In this document: piece by piece, positions 18,146-27,680 of the stretch
Numbering within the stretch: position 1 is the stretch's first letter
Layout of the letters: every line of letters starts with the position of its first letter
Source: Planctomycetia bacterium
Lineage (GTDB): Bacteria > Planctomycetota > Planctomycetia > Pirellulales > Thermoguttaceae
Assembly (NCBI GenBank): GCA_030539295.1
Contig: JAUNSJ010000002.1
Span: 1 to 64,000 of the forward strand
Length of the DNA: 64,000 bases
Direction: 5' to 3'
Program-made: the position numbers and the translations under genes
Notes under the pieces: generated by a model
Database searches by the model: none
What the model was told of the DNA's origin: nothing
Seen by the model: only the letters and a program-made list of their open reading frames with translations

Positions 18146-20074
18146 ATGATCCTATTCTTACCCTATGCCGTATCTCTGGATAAACCGGTTCCAGAAAAAA
18201 TAGAGTTGATGATCATGGAAGAAAATATTGTTCAAAGGACTTTAAGACAAATATTCGGGTTCGATTCCTTTCGACCGAATCAGGAGGAGATTGTCAAGGC
18301 GATACTCTCCGGACGGGACGTCTTTGCCGTTATGCCTACCGGTGGAGGCAAGTCGCTCTGTTACCAATTCCCAGCGGTGATACTCGAAGGCGTCTGCGTC
18401 GTTGTTAGTCCGCTGTTATCGCTCATGAAGGATCAGGTCGATTCCGCTTCCGAACTTGGTATTCGGGCCGCCACGCTTAATTCGACCACCACCCGCAGTG
18501 GATTCGGACAGACCGTCGGGGCTATGGAAAATGGGAAACTTGATCTGCTCTATGTTTCGCCGGAACGGTTTAATACGCCCGGTTTTCTTGAACGGTTGGC
18601 TGCTGTCAAAATTGCGTTCTTTGCAATTGACGAAGCCCATTGTATTTCAGAATGGGGGCATCAGTTTCGCCCTGACTATCTCGCTCTGAAGCAAATCGTG
18701 GATGTTTTCCCGAACGTTCCCATTGCGGCGTTCACCGCCACTGCCACACCACAGGTCGCCCAGGATATCCAAAAACAACTGCGGTTACGCAATCCGTTCT
18801 CCGTTCGCGCTTCCTTTGACCGCCCCAATTTGAGTTATCAAGTCGTCTACAAAGAAGACTTGAATTCGCAGCTGGTGACCTTCTTGAAAAGTGTCCCAGG
18901 TCAGTCCGGAATTATCTATCGCGGTACTCGCAAAAAAGTCGAAGAGACGGCGGATTTGCTGTCCAAACAGGGATTCGACGTTCGGCACTACCACGCCGGA
19001 ATGTCCGATTCCGAACGCGATTGGGTTCATGACGCCTTTTCTCAGGATCGCGTCCAGATTATCGTCGCTACCATTGCGTTTGGCATGGGAATCGATAAAT
19101 CGAATGTTCGGTTCGTCGTTCATGCCGATCTGCCGAAAAATCTTGAAGGCTACTACCAGGAAACCGGTCGGGCAGGACGCGATGGCAGTCCGTCACAATG
19201 CTTGCTCTTATTCGGGTATCAGGATATTATCCTCTTAAAATCGTTCATTGATAAATATGAAGACCCAAAAATTCGGGATATCACGTGGCGACAGCTTCTG
19301 GAGATGATCAGGTTCGCCGAAGCGGACCAATGTCGGCGTAAGGCCTTACTCCATTATTTCGGCGAAGAATATTCTTCGGATAACTGTGGAAATTGCGATT
19401 TCTGCAATAATGAAATCCACCGCGTGGACGCTACCATTGATTCTCAAAAAGCTCTTTCTGCCATGCAGAGAACTGGCAATCGCTTTGGAATCGGGCACTT
19501 GGTCGATGTTCTCGTCGGGGCAAAAACCGCAAAAATCAAACAGTTCCAGCATGATGCCCTGCCTACTTATGGGGTCGGTTCCGATCGTTCGAAACCCTAT
19601 TGGCGATTCTTGATCAATGCTTTGGTTTATCGCGGAGCGGCAGCCATGAAACCCGACTGCGATTATCCTGTGCCGCAAGTGACACCTTACGGCTGGGCAA
19701 TTCTGCGAGGTACCGAACAGGTCGAAATCATTCAATTCCCAAGTCTCAAGAAACAATCCAAAACAAAAGTCGTAAACGAAGACCCTTGTACCGACGCAAC
19801 CCACAGCGATCATTTTCTCTTCGAGCAACTTCGACAGCGCCGTAAAGAAATTGCTCGCGAGCGACGCGTTCCGCCTTACGTCATTTTTACGGACAAAACA
19901 CTTCTCGATATGGCGAATCGTAAACCGATAACAGAAGAGGACATGCAGAAAATCGCAGGCATGAGCGAACGGAAAATGGAAAAGTATGGCGCCCCCTTTC
20001 TGGAGCTGATTACCGAGTACGTCATGGCCACCGTTGACGAACCGGAATTCTATCCTGATTTGCATGAGGAGTAA
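18146..20074 (+). CDS. recQ: ATP-dependent DNA helicase RecQ
   Basis: RecQ is a 3'-5' superfamily 2 helicase that unwinds forked and recombining DNA. The frame of 642 residues has motif I MPTGGGKS, motif II DEAH (in AIDEAHCISEWGH), motif III TATATP, motif VI QETGRAGRDG, and a zinc-binding C-x16-C-x2-C-x2-C in the RecQ-Ct region. A winged-helix segment and a C-terminal HRDC domain (about 555-625) follow, so the domain set is complete. Similarity to RecQ begins around MEENIVQ, so the true start may be the ATG at 18209 or 18215; no strong ribosome binding site decides this. It appears to be a single-gene unit. Confidence 0.95.
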   Translation: MILFLPYAVSLDKPVPEKIELMIMEENIVQRTLRQIFGFDSFRPNQEEIVKAILSGRDVFAVMPTGGGKSLCYQFPAVILEGVCVVVSPLLSLMKDQVDSASELGIRAATLNSTTTRSGFGQTVGAMENGKLDLLYVSPERFNTPGFLERLAAVKIAFFAIDEAHCISEWGHQFRPDYLALKQIVDVFPNVPIAAFTATATPQVAQDIQKQLRLRNPFSVRASFDRPNLSYQVVYKEDLNSQLVTFLKSVPGQSGIIYRGTRKKVEETADLLSKQGFDVRHYHAGMSDSERDWVHDAFSQDRVQIIVATIAFGMGIDKSNVRFVVHADLPKNLEGYYQETGRAGRDGSPSQCLLLFGYQDIILLKSFIDKYEDPKIRDITWRQLLEMIRFAEADQCRRKALLHYFGEEYSSDNCGNCDFCNNEIHRVDATIDSQKALSAMQRTGNRFGIGHLVDVLVGAKTAKIKQFQHDALPTYGVGSDRSKPYWRFLINALVYRGAAAMKPDCDYPVPQVTPYGWAILRGTEQVEIIQFPSLKKQSKTKVVNEDPCTDATHSDHFLFEQLRQRRKEIARERRVPPYVIFTDKTLLDMANRKPITEEDMQKIAGMSERKMEKYGAPFLELITEYVMATVDEPEFYPDLHEE

Positions 20075-20674
20075 GATACGCCCTATCTGCCTCAACAAAA
20101 TGACCTCTCGATCAAAGTGTGCGGAAAACCTTCGGACCTTCCAGATCGCTAAAATGCGCGTTATAACGCCATTTCAGCGATTTACAGGGGCCGCAGCCTT
20201 AACTTTTTCTGGTTCCGTTTCATTTTTTTGTTTGAACTTCCACGCCACCGCTTGATCATCCCTGCAAATCGCCCTCGATTATGAGTAACGATTCGTGCGT
20301 TCGTGAATCTGTCTCGACCTTAATCTTTTCGATTATTTTCGCCGTATTTATGACTTTTTCTTGTTTTTTGAAGACAACTCTCTTGTATTCTGTTATAGAA
20401 TCGAGTATACTTCTTAGAGACGTTTTTCTCTCCTTTGTTAAAAGGGTTGGTTACAAAGAAAATTTCCAATGAACAGATTAGAATGTCCACCGTTACCTTA
20501 ATAAGTTTCCTGTAAAACAGGATTTTTATCAGAGCATAGGCCTCGACAAAAATTGCCACTGTAACTATTTTTGTCTTGTTTGCAATTCCGTCGCCCACAC
20601 CTCGTGGCAGAAAACCACAAAAACTTAATCATAGCGATTATAAAAAGACTATGAAAAACCAGAGGTATTATTCA
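20075..20674. other. A+T-rich intergenic region
   Basis: About 600 bases without a convincing gene lie between recQ and the next plus-strand gene. A small hairpin TCCTGT-aaa-ACAGGA (20508-20522) followed by five T is the only structure seen. The frame upstream of the next gene stays open but looks non-coding. Confidence 0.4.
20508..20527 (+). terminator. Possible small terminator hairpin
   Basis: TCCTGT (20508-20513) pairs with ACAGGA (20517-20522) over a three-base loop and is followed by TTTTT. The stem is short and the distance from recQ (434 bases) is large, so it may instead be a leader structure of the next gene. Confidence 0.35.
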
Positions 20675-21943
20675 ATGAGTAAACACACCTTACATATTAT
20701 GGGGGTCTTGGTGCTCGTCATTACGGTCTCGACTCCTGTTCTGTTGCGAGGAGAGGAAAATGTCATATTACCCGCGGACCAATGGGTACGGGATTATTTT
20801 AACCGGCATCATGTTCATCCAACGTTAAACGATTCCTATGAGTTCCTCAACAACATTCCGGTTGAACAGATAAAAGAGAACACGTGCGCCGAATATAATA
20901 TTGCTGTAATGTCGTCACAAAACCCAGTGCAATCCCTGGCTGACATTATGAAGATTATTACCGCAAAAAGACAATCGATTAAAGATTTCATTATTAAGTA
21001 CAAAGTTGACGTTACGCTCTTTTTGGATAAAGACAAATGGTACGGTCCAAAACAATGGGATCGTGAATATGCATGGAAGAACAATATGTTTTTGTTTGAT
21101 CATTTGTACTATGAAAATGGACAGAAGCAGCAATCACGACGGGCTTTTGACGGTGAAAAAGGAATAGAATTGCGCTCCAATGATTTGGCTCCTGTGCAAG
21201 GGGGATTCTCCGATTTAAATAATCTTGAAGTATTCTTCGATCCATGGATGCCCTTGGTTTTGAGCGGCCTGTTTGATACCACGGCCTGTGATTCTCCAAT
21301 GGAATATTATGATCTCGTCCTGTTTTTTAACGGCCCAGAACTTACGTTGCCTGATGGAACGCGATTCAATCCCAAGCCCTGTCTTTTTGAAAAAAAAGAG
21401 ACGATCAACGGATCAAAATGTATCGTGGCAGGCAACGCTAATACCACTAAATACTTTGACATTAACAAAGATTATTCCCTGGTTCAGTTTGAGTCTTATC
21501 ATGTGAAACTTACACAATCTTCTGACGGAAATATTCGCACCGGGCGTACCTTACAATCAAAAACCGTCTTATCAGATCTCAAAAATTATGGGAACGGCAT
21601 ATGGTTACCTCAAAAAACTACAGCCACCTATTACGATTTGCACGGGAACGTAAAAAGACAAGATTCGGTGACCGTACAATCGGTAGTCATTAATTCCGGG
21701 ATACCAGATTCCTATTTTTCGGATTTTCTTCCCGATAACACAATCGTCTCTGATACAACGAAAGACATGGTTTACAAATGGAGTGATCGCACCATAATCA
21801 ACGGTTTGACGAACGAGGTTGTGAAAAGCAAGCGAATCTTATTTTTTCGATATATCAGTATGCTGATCGGTTTGGTCATGATGGTTACTGCCGTTGTCCT
21901 TAAATATCGACGACACAGAAAACAAAGAGAGGGGCAATTATGA
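20675..21943 (+). CDS. Exported protein with C-terminal membrane anchor
   Basis: This encodes about 422 residues. The start ATG at 20675 is chosen because AGAGG lies nine bases upstream and a clean signal peptide follows (hydrophobic core HIMGVLVLVITVSTPVLL). Upstream in-frame ATGs at 20576 and 20651 are less likely. The mature part is a long beta-rich domain resembling LolA-like/outer-membrane lipoprotein-sorting folds in layout. A segment FLPDNTIVSDTT precedes a single transmembrane helix (about 390-410) and a basic tail RRHRKQR. Two genes of the neighbouring minus-strand operon share this plan. The likely location is the periplasmic face of the inner membrane. Function is unknown. Confidence 0.7.
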   Translation: MSKHTLHIMGVLVLVITVSTPVLLRGEENVILPADQWVRDYFNRHHVHPTLNDSYEFLNNIPVEQIKENTCAEYNIAVMSSQNPVQSLADIMKIITAKRQSIKDFIIKYKVDVTLFLDKDKWYGPKQWDREYAWKNNMFLFDHLYYENGQKQQSRRAFDGEKGIELRSNDLAPVQGGFSDLNNLEVFFDPWMPLVLSGLFDTTACDSPMEYYDLVLFFNGPELTLPDGTRFNPKPCLFEKKETINGSKCIVAGNANTTKYFDINKDYSLVQFESYHVKLTQSSDGNIRTGRTLQSKTVLSDLKNYGNGIWLPQKTTATYYDLHGNVKRQDSVTVQSVVINSGIPDSYFSDFLPDNTIVSDTTKDMVYKWSDRTIINGLTNEVVKSKRILFFRYISMLIGLVMMVTAVVLKYRRHRKQREGQL

Positions 21944-22093
21944 GAAGAGGTATTTAACAGGCGATTATTCGGATACATCGTTCGAACATGATTGCGTGAT
22001 GGGACAAAGTGAGACCGCAGCAAAACAGCCGGGATTTTTTCGGGCTGCCAGAAAAATAGAGCAACAGTTGCAATTGTCCCATCTGTCGCGAAT

Positions 22094-24154
22094 TCACTTC
22101 GTTACTTGCGCTCGCCCGTTCACACAAAAATTCTCCACAACAGAGCCACGACGCCATGCATTATGCCCTCCCTTCTCCTTCACCTTATCCAATTGCTCTT
22201 GAGTCAGATGATAAATGCAGATCGTGTTGGCTATCCATTCTGTTGGCTCAAACTGTTGAAATACTTGATATTGTTCTGACTTGCCATAAAGATCGCAGAC
22301 ACCAATTGCGTACCAGCCTGGTGACAGGTCTTCTCTGCGGAAATCTGTTAGATATTCAATGTTTTTAATCCCAAGTCGTGTTATGTCGCTATCAGTGAGA
22401 TAATTTGTACGCAGTGTAATGTCAGGATGGCTGTTACACCAGCTTTGTAAATAGTAATGATTCTGACCCCAATCTACGTTGCTTCCCTGTAGATACCTGG
22501 CACCGTTTTTCGGACGGATAAATTCATTAAAATAGGACATGGAGTGGGGATATTGAAATACACTTGAAGTGATCCCCCATAATAACAGTATGACGACAAC
22601 GTAGCGAAGTAAAAGTGAAGTTTTTTGTTTGCTGAAGAGCAGTCCTGTCCGACTGATAAATAGATAGGCAAATGGGTAACACGGCAGAATATATCGCGGG
22701 TGAACGGAAATTCCCTCTTGAAAGCTGATAAATACAAAGAGAAGTATAAGTGGTACAATAATGACGATTTCCTCTTTTCGCAAACGGTATTTTGGGAAAA
22801 ACGTCATACCGGCAGCAATGAGAAACAACAGCAAAAACGCGATCGGTTCCTTATAAAGTAATACATAAATATAATACGATTTCCAGCCCCTATGCGAAAA
22901 ATGGCCATTGAGATACGATTCAATTCCACGCTCGAAGTCATATTTCTGTGTATCGATTCCCTGGATAAAATCCTTTGGAAACGGGAGCGGGAGATAGCCG
23001 AGTACCGTTTCGCACATAGAGCCGCTACCGTCAAACCGATTGCCAAGTCGCACAATCGTGTGCTCCTCATCGACTTGATGACTACTCAGTGCTTCACTCA
23101 TGAACTTGTATTCTTTGAGCTGTGTAAAAGTCCCATCGAAAAGATAACCCATATTGAGAATATAAACCGCTACAAAAAAGACAAGAACCAGCTCCTTTAG
23201 TCGTGCCTTCTTATTGGTTCGTTTTTCGTCGCAGATCGATTCTTCCTCAATTGACACTCCCGCATCCGGAATGTAACGCCATAGTAACCAGATAACGACA
23301 TAAATGGGAACTGCAACAATCCAGGTTAACTTCGTCAGAATCATGAGTCCGAGTGTGAAACCTGCCACGCCGACATTCCATAAGTTAGGCGCCTTAAGCC
23401 ATTGCAAAAAAGTGTAGAATCCGATTAAGCCAAACGCTGCGGCGAGAACGTCTGGGCAAATCGTCGCAGTCCAGGCAAGGACAAGCGGCGAAAACATCCA
23501 TAGTGCAAGAAACATCATCGCGGACACTCGCCCATATTGACCCGCCGCAAGCTTCCATCCAAACCAGACCCCGAGCAGGATAAAGGGTAATAAGGCCAGT
23601 CGTGCAACGAAAAGCATCACGCGTATTTTTTTATCTGTATTTGCATTAACGAACGTAGCACCGAGTGACCATTCCGCCCTGTCTTGTGGCCGTGGCGAAT
23701 AGGATTTCCAGTCATACTTCGGCGACATTAACCGGACCGGCAGCCCCGTAATTATCTTCGCTAACGGTGGGTTCACGCAAAAAACATCCCCCCGTGCCGT
23801 CTCGTAAAAATAGACCGCCGCACCAAGATGACCTACCTCGGTACGGTTGAGGGAAGCTTGCCAACTCATGTAACATGTCAATAAGAGATATGACGTCAGT
23901 ATGATTATTTGAACAACTGCAAACAGGAAAATACGTGGTTTAATATATTTCAAAATACACATTTTATATTTCTGTTTTAATTGTGATGTGGCCATTGTGA
24001 TTCTTACCGGTCTCACACGGTTCCCTGGAATTTTCCATCTTCCAGACTCATTGTCGAAGATTTTCCAGATTTTTATCTTATAACAAGATATCGCTTCGCT
24101 AGACATACCTTTCGATTGAGCAAACAAACATACATGGGGCAAAGCATTATTCAT
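22094..24154 (-). CDS. GT39-like membrane glycosyltransferase
   Basis: About 686 residues with ten or more hydrophobic segments. The first periplasmic loop carries NRTEVGHLGAA and NPPLAKIITGLP, matching the layout of PMT/ArnT-type (GT39/GT83, GT-C fold) enzymes that transfer sugars from polyprenyl-phosphate donors. The start at 24154 overlaps the stop of the upstream gene (TGATG) and has AAAGGG before it. Another ATG at 24172 is in frame, and the first ~60 residues look unconserved, so a later start is possible. It is last in a three-gene operon with two LolA-like anchored proteins. A donor could come from the polyprenol-phosphate mannose synthase-like protein at 37.5 kb, but that link is inference. 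Confidence 0.75.
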   Translation of the reverse strand: MNNALPHVCLFAQSKGMSSEAISCYKIKIWKIFDNESGRWKIPGNRVRPVRITMATSQLKQKYKMCILKYIKPRIFLFAVVQIIILTSYLLLTCYMSWQASLNRTEVGHLGAAVYFYETARGDVFCVNPPLAKIITGLPVRLMSPKYDWKSYSPRPQDRAEWSLGATFVNANTDKKIRVMLFVARLALLPFILLGVWFGWKLAAGQYGRVSAMMFLALWMFSPLVLAWTATICPDVLAAAFGLIGFYTFLQWLKAPNLWNVGVAGFTLGLMILTKLTWIVAVPIYVVIWLLWRYIPDAGVSIEEESICDEKRTNKKARLKELVLVFFVAVYILNMGYLFDGTFTQLKEYKFMSEALSSHQVDEEHTIVRLGNRFDGSGSMCETVLGYLPLPFPKDFIQGIDTQKYDFERGIESYLNGHFSHRGWKSYYIYVLLYKEPIAFLLLFLIAAGMTFFPKYRLRKEEIVIIVPLILLFVFISFQEGISVHPRYILPCYPFAYLFISRTGLLFSKQKTSLLLRYVVVILLLWGITSSVFQYPHSMSYFNEFIRPKNGARYLQGSNVDWGQNHYYLQSWCNSHPDITLRTNYLTDSDITRLGIKNIEYLTDFRREDLSPGWYAIGVCDLYGKSEQYQVFQQFEPTEWIANTICIYHLTQEQLDKVKEKGGHNAWRRGSVVENFCVNGRAQVTK

Positions 24155-25155
24155 CAAGTTGCCCTTTGACATTGTTTGCTCTTGTAATAGATGCTAACGA
24201 TAATAAGAACAGCTCCCAATATTCCGAAACAAGCTTTCAAGATTACAGAAAATTTCGACGGCCGAATCATCCCACGACCTGAATTGACTTCATCGATGTC
24301 CGCGACGGTATCTGCCCATGTTTCAGGAATTGTGAAAATGTCATTATCATAAACAGTGTTAACATCAATTGTGCTTGGATCGATTTGAAGTGTTGAGGTC
24401 ATCTCGAAGTCCACCGTTTTGCTTGTAACGGTCATTTTGACAGGGAAATAAAAGATTTCTCCATCAGCGTCTTTCTTAATAATATGATCAACATGAAACG
24501 TTTCGTCGGCTTGTTTCGATTTGGAAATAACATCAACCGGGAAAACTCCTTGATCCCTGTCAAAAGTAACATCCGTCGTCACCCCATCGTACGAATTTAC
24601 AAAACGAACTCTCTGGAGTCGACTGTCATTTGTGTCCAATAATATGGCGTTTTTGAAACAATCATCCCAAAGGTCTTGGTTTTTTACATCGGCATATGTG
24701 GATAATACAATTCCTTGCTGTGCTGCCTTCGACGACCCCAAGACGAGCCAGGAATACATGACGAGTAACGGGTTCATGAATCGATTCGGTAAATCGGTTA
24801 ATTCTGTTTTTTTAAAGTTAAGTTCTTTGGTATTCCTTGAAAAAACCTGATATCGTTGTCCATCGAATGCCGTGACGAATTCGTTATCCCCATCTTCATT
24901 GGCATTACTGAGCACCGATTTTATTAAGTACCTTTTTCCACTTTGCAGATATTCAATTCTTCCCTGATTACGCCGGTTGTCGCGTTCTTTATTCAAGATG
25001 AGACTGTCGTCGAACGTCGAAGTAAATTGGATGCTCGTAATGGCTTTAGCCCGAGAGTATGCCTGGGTCTTGATTTCTTCCAATGAAGCTGCATTCGAGT
25101 TACTAACGAAAACAGCGAAGAACATTATCAGCAGTATTTTGTTTACAATTTTCAT
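24154..25155 (-). CDS. LolA-like exported protein with C-terminal anchor
   Basis: 333 residues with a signal peptide (MKIVNKILLIMFFAVFVSN, likely cleaved after SNAA). The mature domain is beta-rich (residues ~30-270) and resembles the LolA/LolB-like fold seen in many planctomycete hypothetical proteins. IPETWADTVADIDE precedes a transmembrane helix at about 305-325 and a short basic tail. GGGAG lies six bases upstream of the ATG. It is two bases downstream of the preceding gene and overlaps the glycosyltransferase gene by one base, indicating translational coupling. It may handle a lipid or lipid-linked glycan in the periplasm; this is inferred only from the fold guess and its neighbour. Confidence 0.7.
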   Translation of the reverse strand: MKIVNKILLIMFFAVFVSNSNAASLEEIKTQAYSRAKAITSIQFTSTFDDSLILNKERDNRRNQGRIEYLQSGKRYLIKSVLSNANEDGDNEFVTAFDGQRYQVFSRNTKELNFKKTELTDLPNRFMNPLLVMYSWLVLGSSKAAQQGIVLSTYADVKNQDLWDDCFKNAILLDTNDSRLQRVRFVNSYDGVTTDVTFDRDQGVFPVDVISKSKQADETFHVDHIIKKDADGEIFYFPVKMTVTSKTVDFEMTSTLQIDPSTIDVNTVYDNDIFTIPETWADTVADIDEVNSGRGMIRPSKFSVILKACFGILGAVLIIVSIYYKSKQCQRAT

Positions 25156-25157
25156 TT

Positions 25158-26897
25158 TTATCTCCCGATACGTTGCATCAAATCATGATGACGGCAGACC
25201 TCGCATGGTACTGTAATATGATTCGTAACTTCTCCCCTGTGATGATATTCTTCCATCGGCAAACAATCTGAAATCTGAGATTCTTTTGCTTCCTTCAGAA
25301 GATTTGCAGCTAAATTTGCCTCTCTCCTGGCTACAAAACCATGATAGCACAAATCAGGCGTTTTGTCAAGCAGGTTATGTACGCAAAATATAGGCCACGT
25401 GGCCGAATCATCAATACTATCGCTACCATACGTGGCATCTGTCAGGCAGCCACAGAAAGAATCCTCTCGAATTGACTCATTACAACCAGCGAACAGAACG
25501 ATACTGATAATGATTATTAAAGGAATAAAATTTTTATCAGGAAATGTTTTCCATCTATAGTAGAGGCCAAGCAGAATCATGCCTCCTCCAACCAGAAACA
25601 GGGAAATACGAATCCAATCCCTGTTCTTTGAAGGCAGTTGAGTATACTGTACTTGCGTGTCGTCTTTGATTAACCAATCCATGGCATTGAGATTGTAATT
25701 TTCACTACTGGCAAATGAAACGGTACCATTTGTGACAGCCAGGAAGTTCATCTCATCGACATCAGCGACTGTTCCTGGCAGGAGTGGATCAACAGCATTC
25801 ATAGTTCTCTTATGCACTCTTGTACCTTTCGGGATTTCAAGTGCAAATTCTTTTGAATCAACTGGCTGATTAAAAATAACCGAGTTCGGGACAACGGTAT
25901 AGATGTCCTCAATTTTTCCTACGACGCTATGAATAAACTCGTGCCTGTACACGCCAGGGTAATACAGTTTATTTTGCTGAACCGGAAAATAATCACTCGC
26001 CGTGCATTGTGTGGAAAATAAATCATTTTCATCGGTCACGAACATCACGGGACATATGTAACCGTGTGTGGCGTCAATATGATAGGTCTCAAGAATTCTG
26101 TTATTCTTTTTCACATGAATAACTGTGGCCTTTGCGGAGCCATCATAAGACACTTCGCCACTAATTTCACAATCAAGACCCCTGTTTGTTAATTCCTGCT
26201 CGAAATATTTTAAGGAATCCTCCTCAAATGAAAAATCAGTTCGGTTCAGTTTTTGTCTGAATATTTCGGCGATCTGTGAACCAGGAAGCTCTTGAATTCG
26301 GCCAAACAATTGAAATTCGGACTTTTCTTCGAACTGGTTGGTGCACTCCAAAAAATTGGAAATCGGACGCCAGACAAAGCGACGACACGTTTTCATATCA
26401 TTGGGGCCTCCGATTTGTATCGTTGTGCTATGATCAACTATAGTATTTTTGTTATCACTATCCGATGTGGTCACCTCGGACATATTATAGAGCCTTTTAT
26501 TTGTTTTGGGATTCGCCGCAAAGTAGCAGTCATTCCCGGACATCAAAATGGACATCTTAAATTCGCGGACATCTATTGCTCCATTTCTGCTTTTTTGCAA
26601 TTGCTGTTGCTCTTCCATTTCTTTATCGCGACGACTCGAAAAACCTTTTCGTTCTTCTTTTAACTTCATCTCCAGTGATTTTTCCGCTTCGCTAATAGCC
26701 ATTTGAATCTCAGGCGACGGCGCATTCTTTTGTTTAAACATGAATTCGGCACGTCCCGAATGAATTAGTGCTGGATTCCCACCGCTACTTTGAAATGCCT
26801 TCATCAGTAATTCGAGAGCTTCCTCGGACGCATTGCTTTCGGCAGTTATGAACATGTGTAACACGAAACCGAATAGCATAAGTATTCTTATGAACAT
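25158..26897 (-). CDS. Exported anchored protein with Cys-rich tail
   Basis: 579 residues and first gene of a three-gene operon. AAAGGAGAATCC precedes the ATG. A signal peptide (FIRILMLFGFVLHMFIT) is followed by a coiled-coil-like charged stretch (about 65-100) and a long beta-rich domain. Before the first anchor it carries IPKGTRVHKRT and GTVADVDEMN, shared in style with the neighbouring anchored proteins. Unlike them it has two transmembrane segments (about 430-450 and 456-471). The second ends in a lipobox-like LFAGC (Cys 472). A 107-residue Cys- and His-rich tail follows, with CGC, HH and CEVC motifs. The tail could be a fused small lipoprotein or metal-binding domain. Function is unknown. 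Confidence 0.65.
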   Translation of the reverse strand: MFIRILMLFGFVLHMFITAESNASEEALELLMKAFQSSGGNPALIHSGRAEFMFKQKNAPSPEIQMAISEAEKSLEMKLKEERKGFSSRRDKEMEEQQQLQKSRNGAIDVREFKMSILMSGNDCYFAANPKTNKRLYNMSEVTTSDSDNKNTIVDHSTTIQIGGPNDMKTCRRFVWRPISNFLECTNQFEEKSEFQLFGRIQELPGSQIAEIFRQKLNRTDFSFEEDSLKYFEQELTNRGLDCEISGEVSYDGSAKATVIHVKKNNRILETYHIDATHGYICPVMFVTDENDLFSTQCTASDYFPVQQNKLYYPGVYRHEFIHSVVGKIEDIYTVVPNSVIFNQPVDSKEFALEIPKGTRVHKRTMNAVDPLLPGTVADVDEMNFLAVTNGTVSFASSENYNLNAMDWLIKDDTQVQYTQLPSKNRDWIRISLFLVGGGMILLGLYYRWKTFPDKNFIPLIIIISIVLFAGCNESIREDSFCGCLTDATYGSDSIDDSATWPIFCVHNLLDKTPDLCYHGFVARREANLAANLLKEAKESQISDCLPMEEYHHRGEVTNHITVPCEVCRHHDLMQRIGR

Positions 26898-27680
26898 GGA
26901 TTCTCCTTTCTACGTGGCTTGGCTCTTCCGCAAATTGTACCTCGGCCATTCTGTCGCGTCAAGAGGCGACTCCCGGCTTATGCTCTATCTCTCTTCTTGC
27001 TCTTGGCCCGGCGCAAATAATGGCGACTTCTCTCCTGGTGTCGTTTAGAAAAACTGTCCTTAAATCTAAAATTCAAACAGTAATCTACCAAAAACCTCTC
27101 CCGGGACACAGCCCGGGAAACAACAGTCCCTCTATTAGTATAAAACGAATGAGAACGTCATTTTCACGGAAGAAAATCTGGAATTTCGCGATTTTCTTCG
27201 AGATCGTCAAAATTTTTTCATAGCCTCTCTTTCTATACTACCTATAATGCCCATTTCAAACACAGCGTGTCGAACAAAAAGTCCCTAACCCGTGTTGCCG
27301 GCCGCTGCGTTCCCTTGCACCGGACCATATTATGCTGGCCTTACTGGCCGCCGGTTCTTGGTTGTGACAGCGGTAGGGCGAATCCAGAACGGGTACATTG
27401 TGAAGGTAAAATGACAAGTCACGGCGGTGTGGCAGTTCTCCGATGTTATTGCTGGGTCGGGCCCTGGCGAGCAGGTCCTCCCTGACTTCACAAGAAAACG
27501 CACGCACCCGTTTCTCGATTTCTTACGTCATTAGCTGGGGGAGGGGTTGTTTTTTTCCACCGCTGTGGGATAATAAAATAAGCCGAAGTGTTTACGCAGT
27601 CTGTAGTGCCGTGACAAGAGGTGTCTGGCCAGGCACGTCGGGCTGTTTTCTTAGTTTTTTGAATTCCAGGAGGTGGAAAA
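26898..27680. other. Intergenic region with second repeat copy
   Basis: About 780 bases without a convincing gene. It contains a TCCCGGG-acacag... hairpin (27099-27118) of unclear role, a second copy of the dispersed repeat (27362-27498), and the leader of the dehydrogenase gene, whose ribosome binding site AGGAGGTGG begins near 27668. Both flanking genes are transcribed away from it, so promoters for both should lie here, though none was fixed. Confidence 0.45.
27362..27498 (+). repeat. Dispersed intergenic repeat, copy 2
   Basis: Same element as 108-244, in the same orientation, sharing TTGTGACAGCGG, AGGGCGAATCCAG, CAAGTCACGG and TTATTGCTGGGTCGGGCCCT. One extra G in the stretch AACGGGTACATTG shifts the frame relative to copy 1. 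It lies between the A+T-rich operon and the housekeeping block. Confidence 0.75.

Noticed and set aside
19346..20098. 250-codon minus-strand frame overlapping recQ
   Set aside because: recQ is unambiguous and complete on the plus strand; the antisense product has no recognisable features.
27099..27118. TCCCGGG...CCCGGGA hairpin as a terminator
   Set aside because: It lies between divergent genes and has no T-run in either direction, so termination is not supported.
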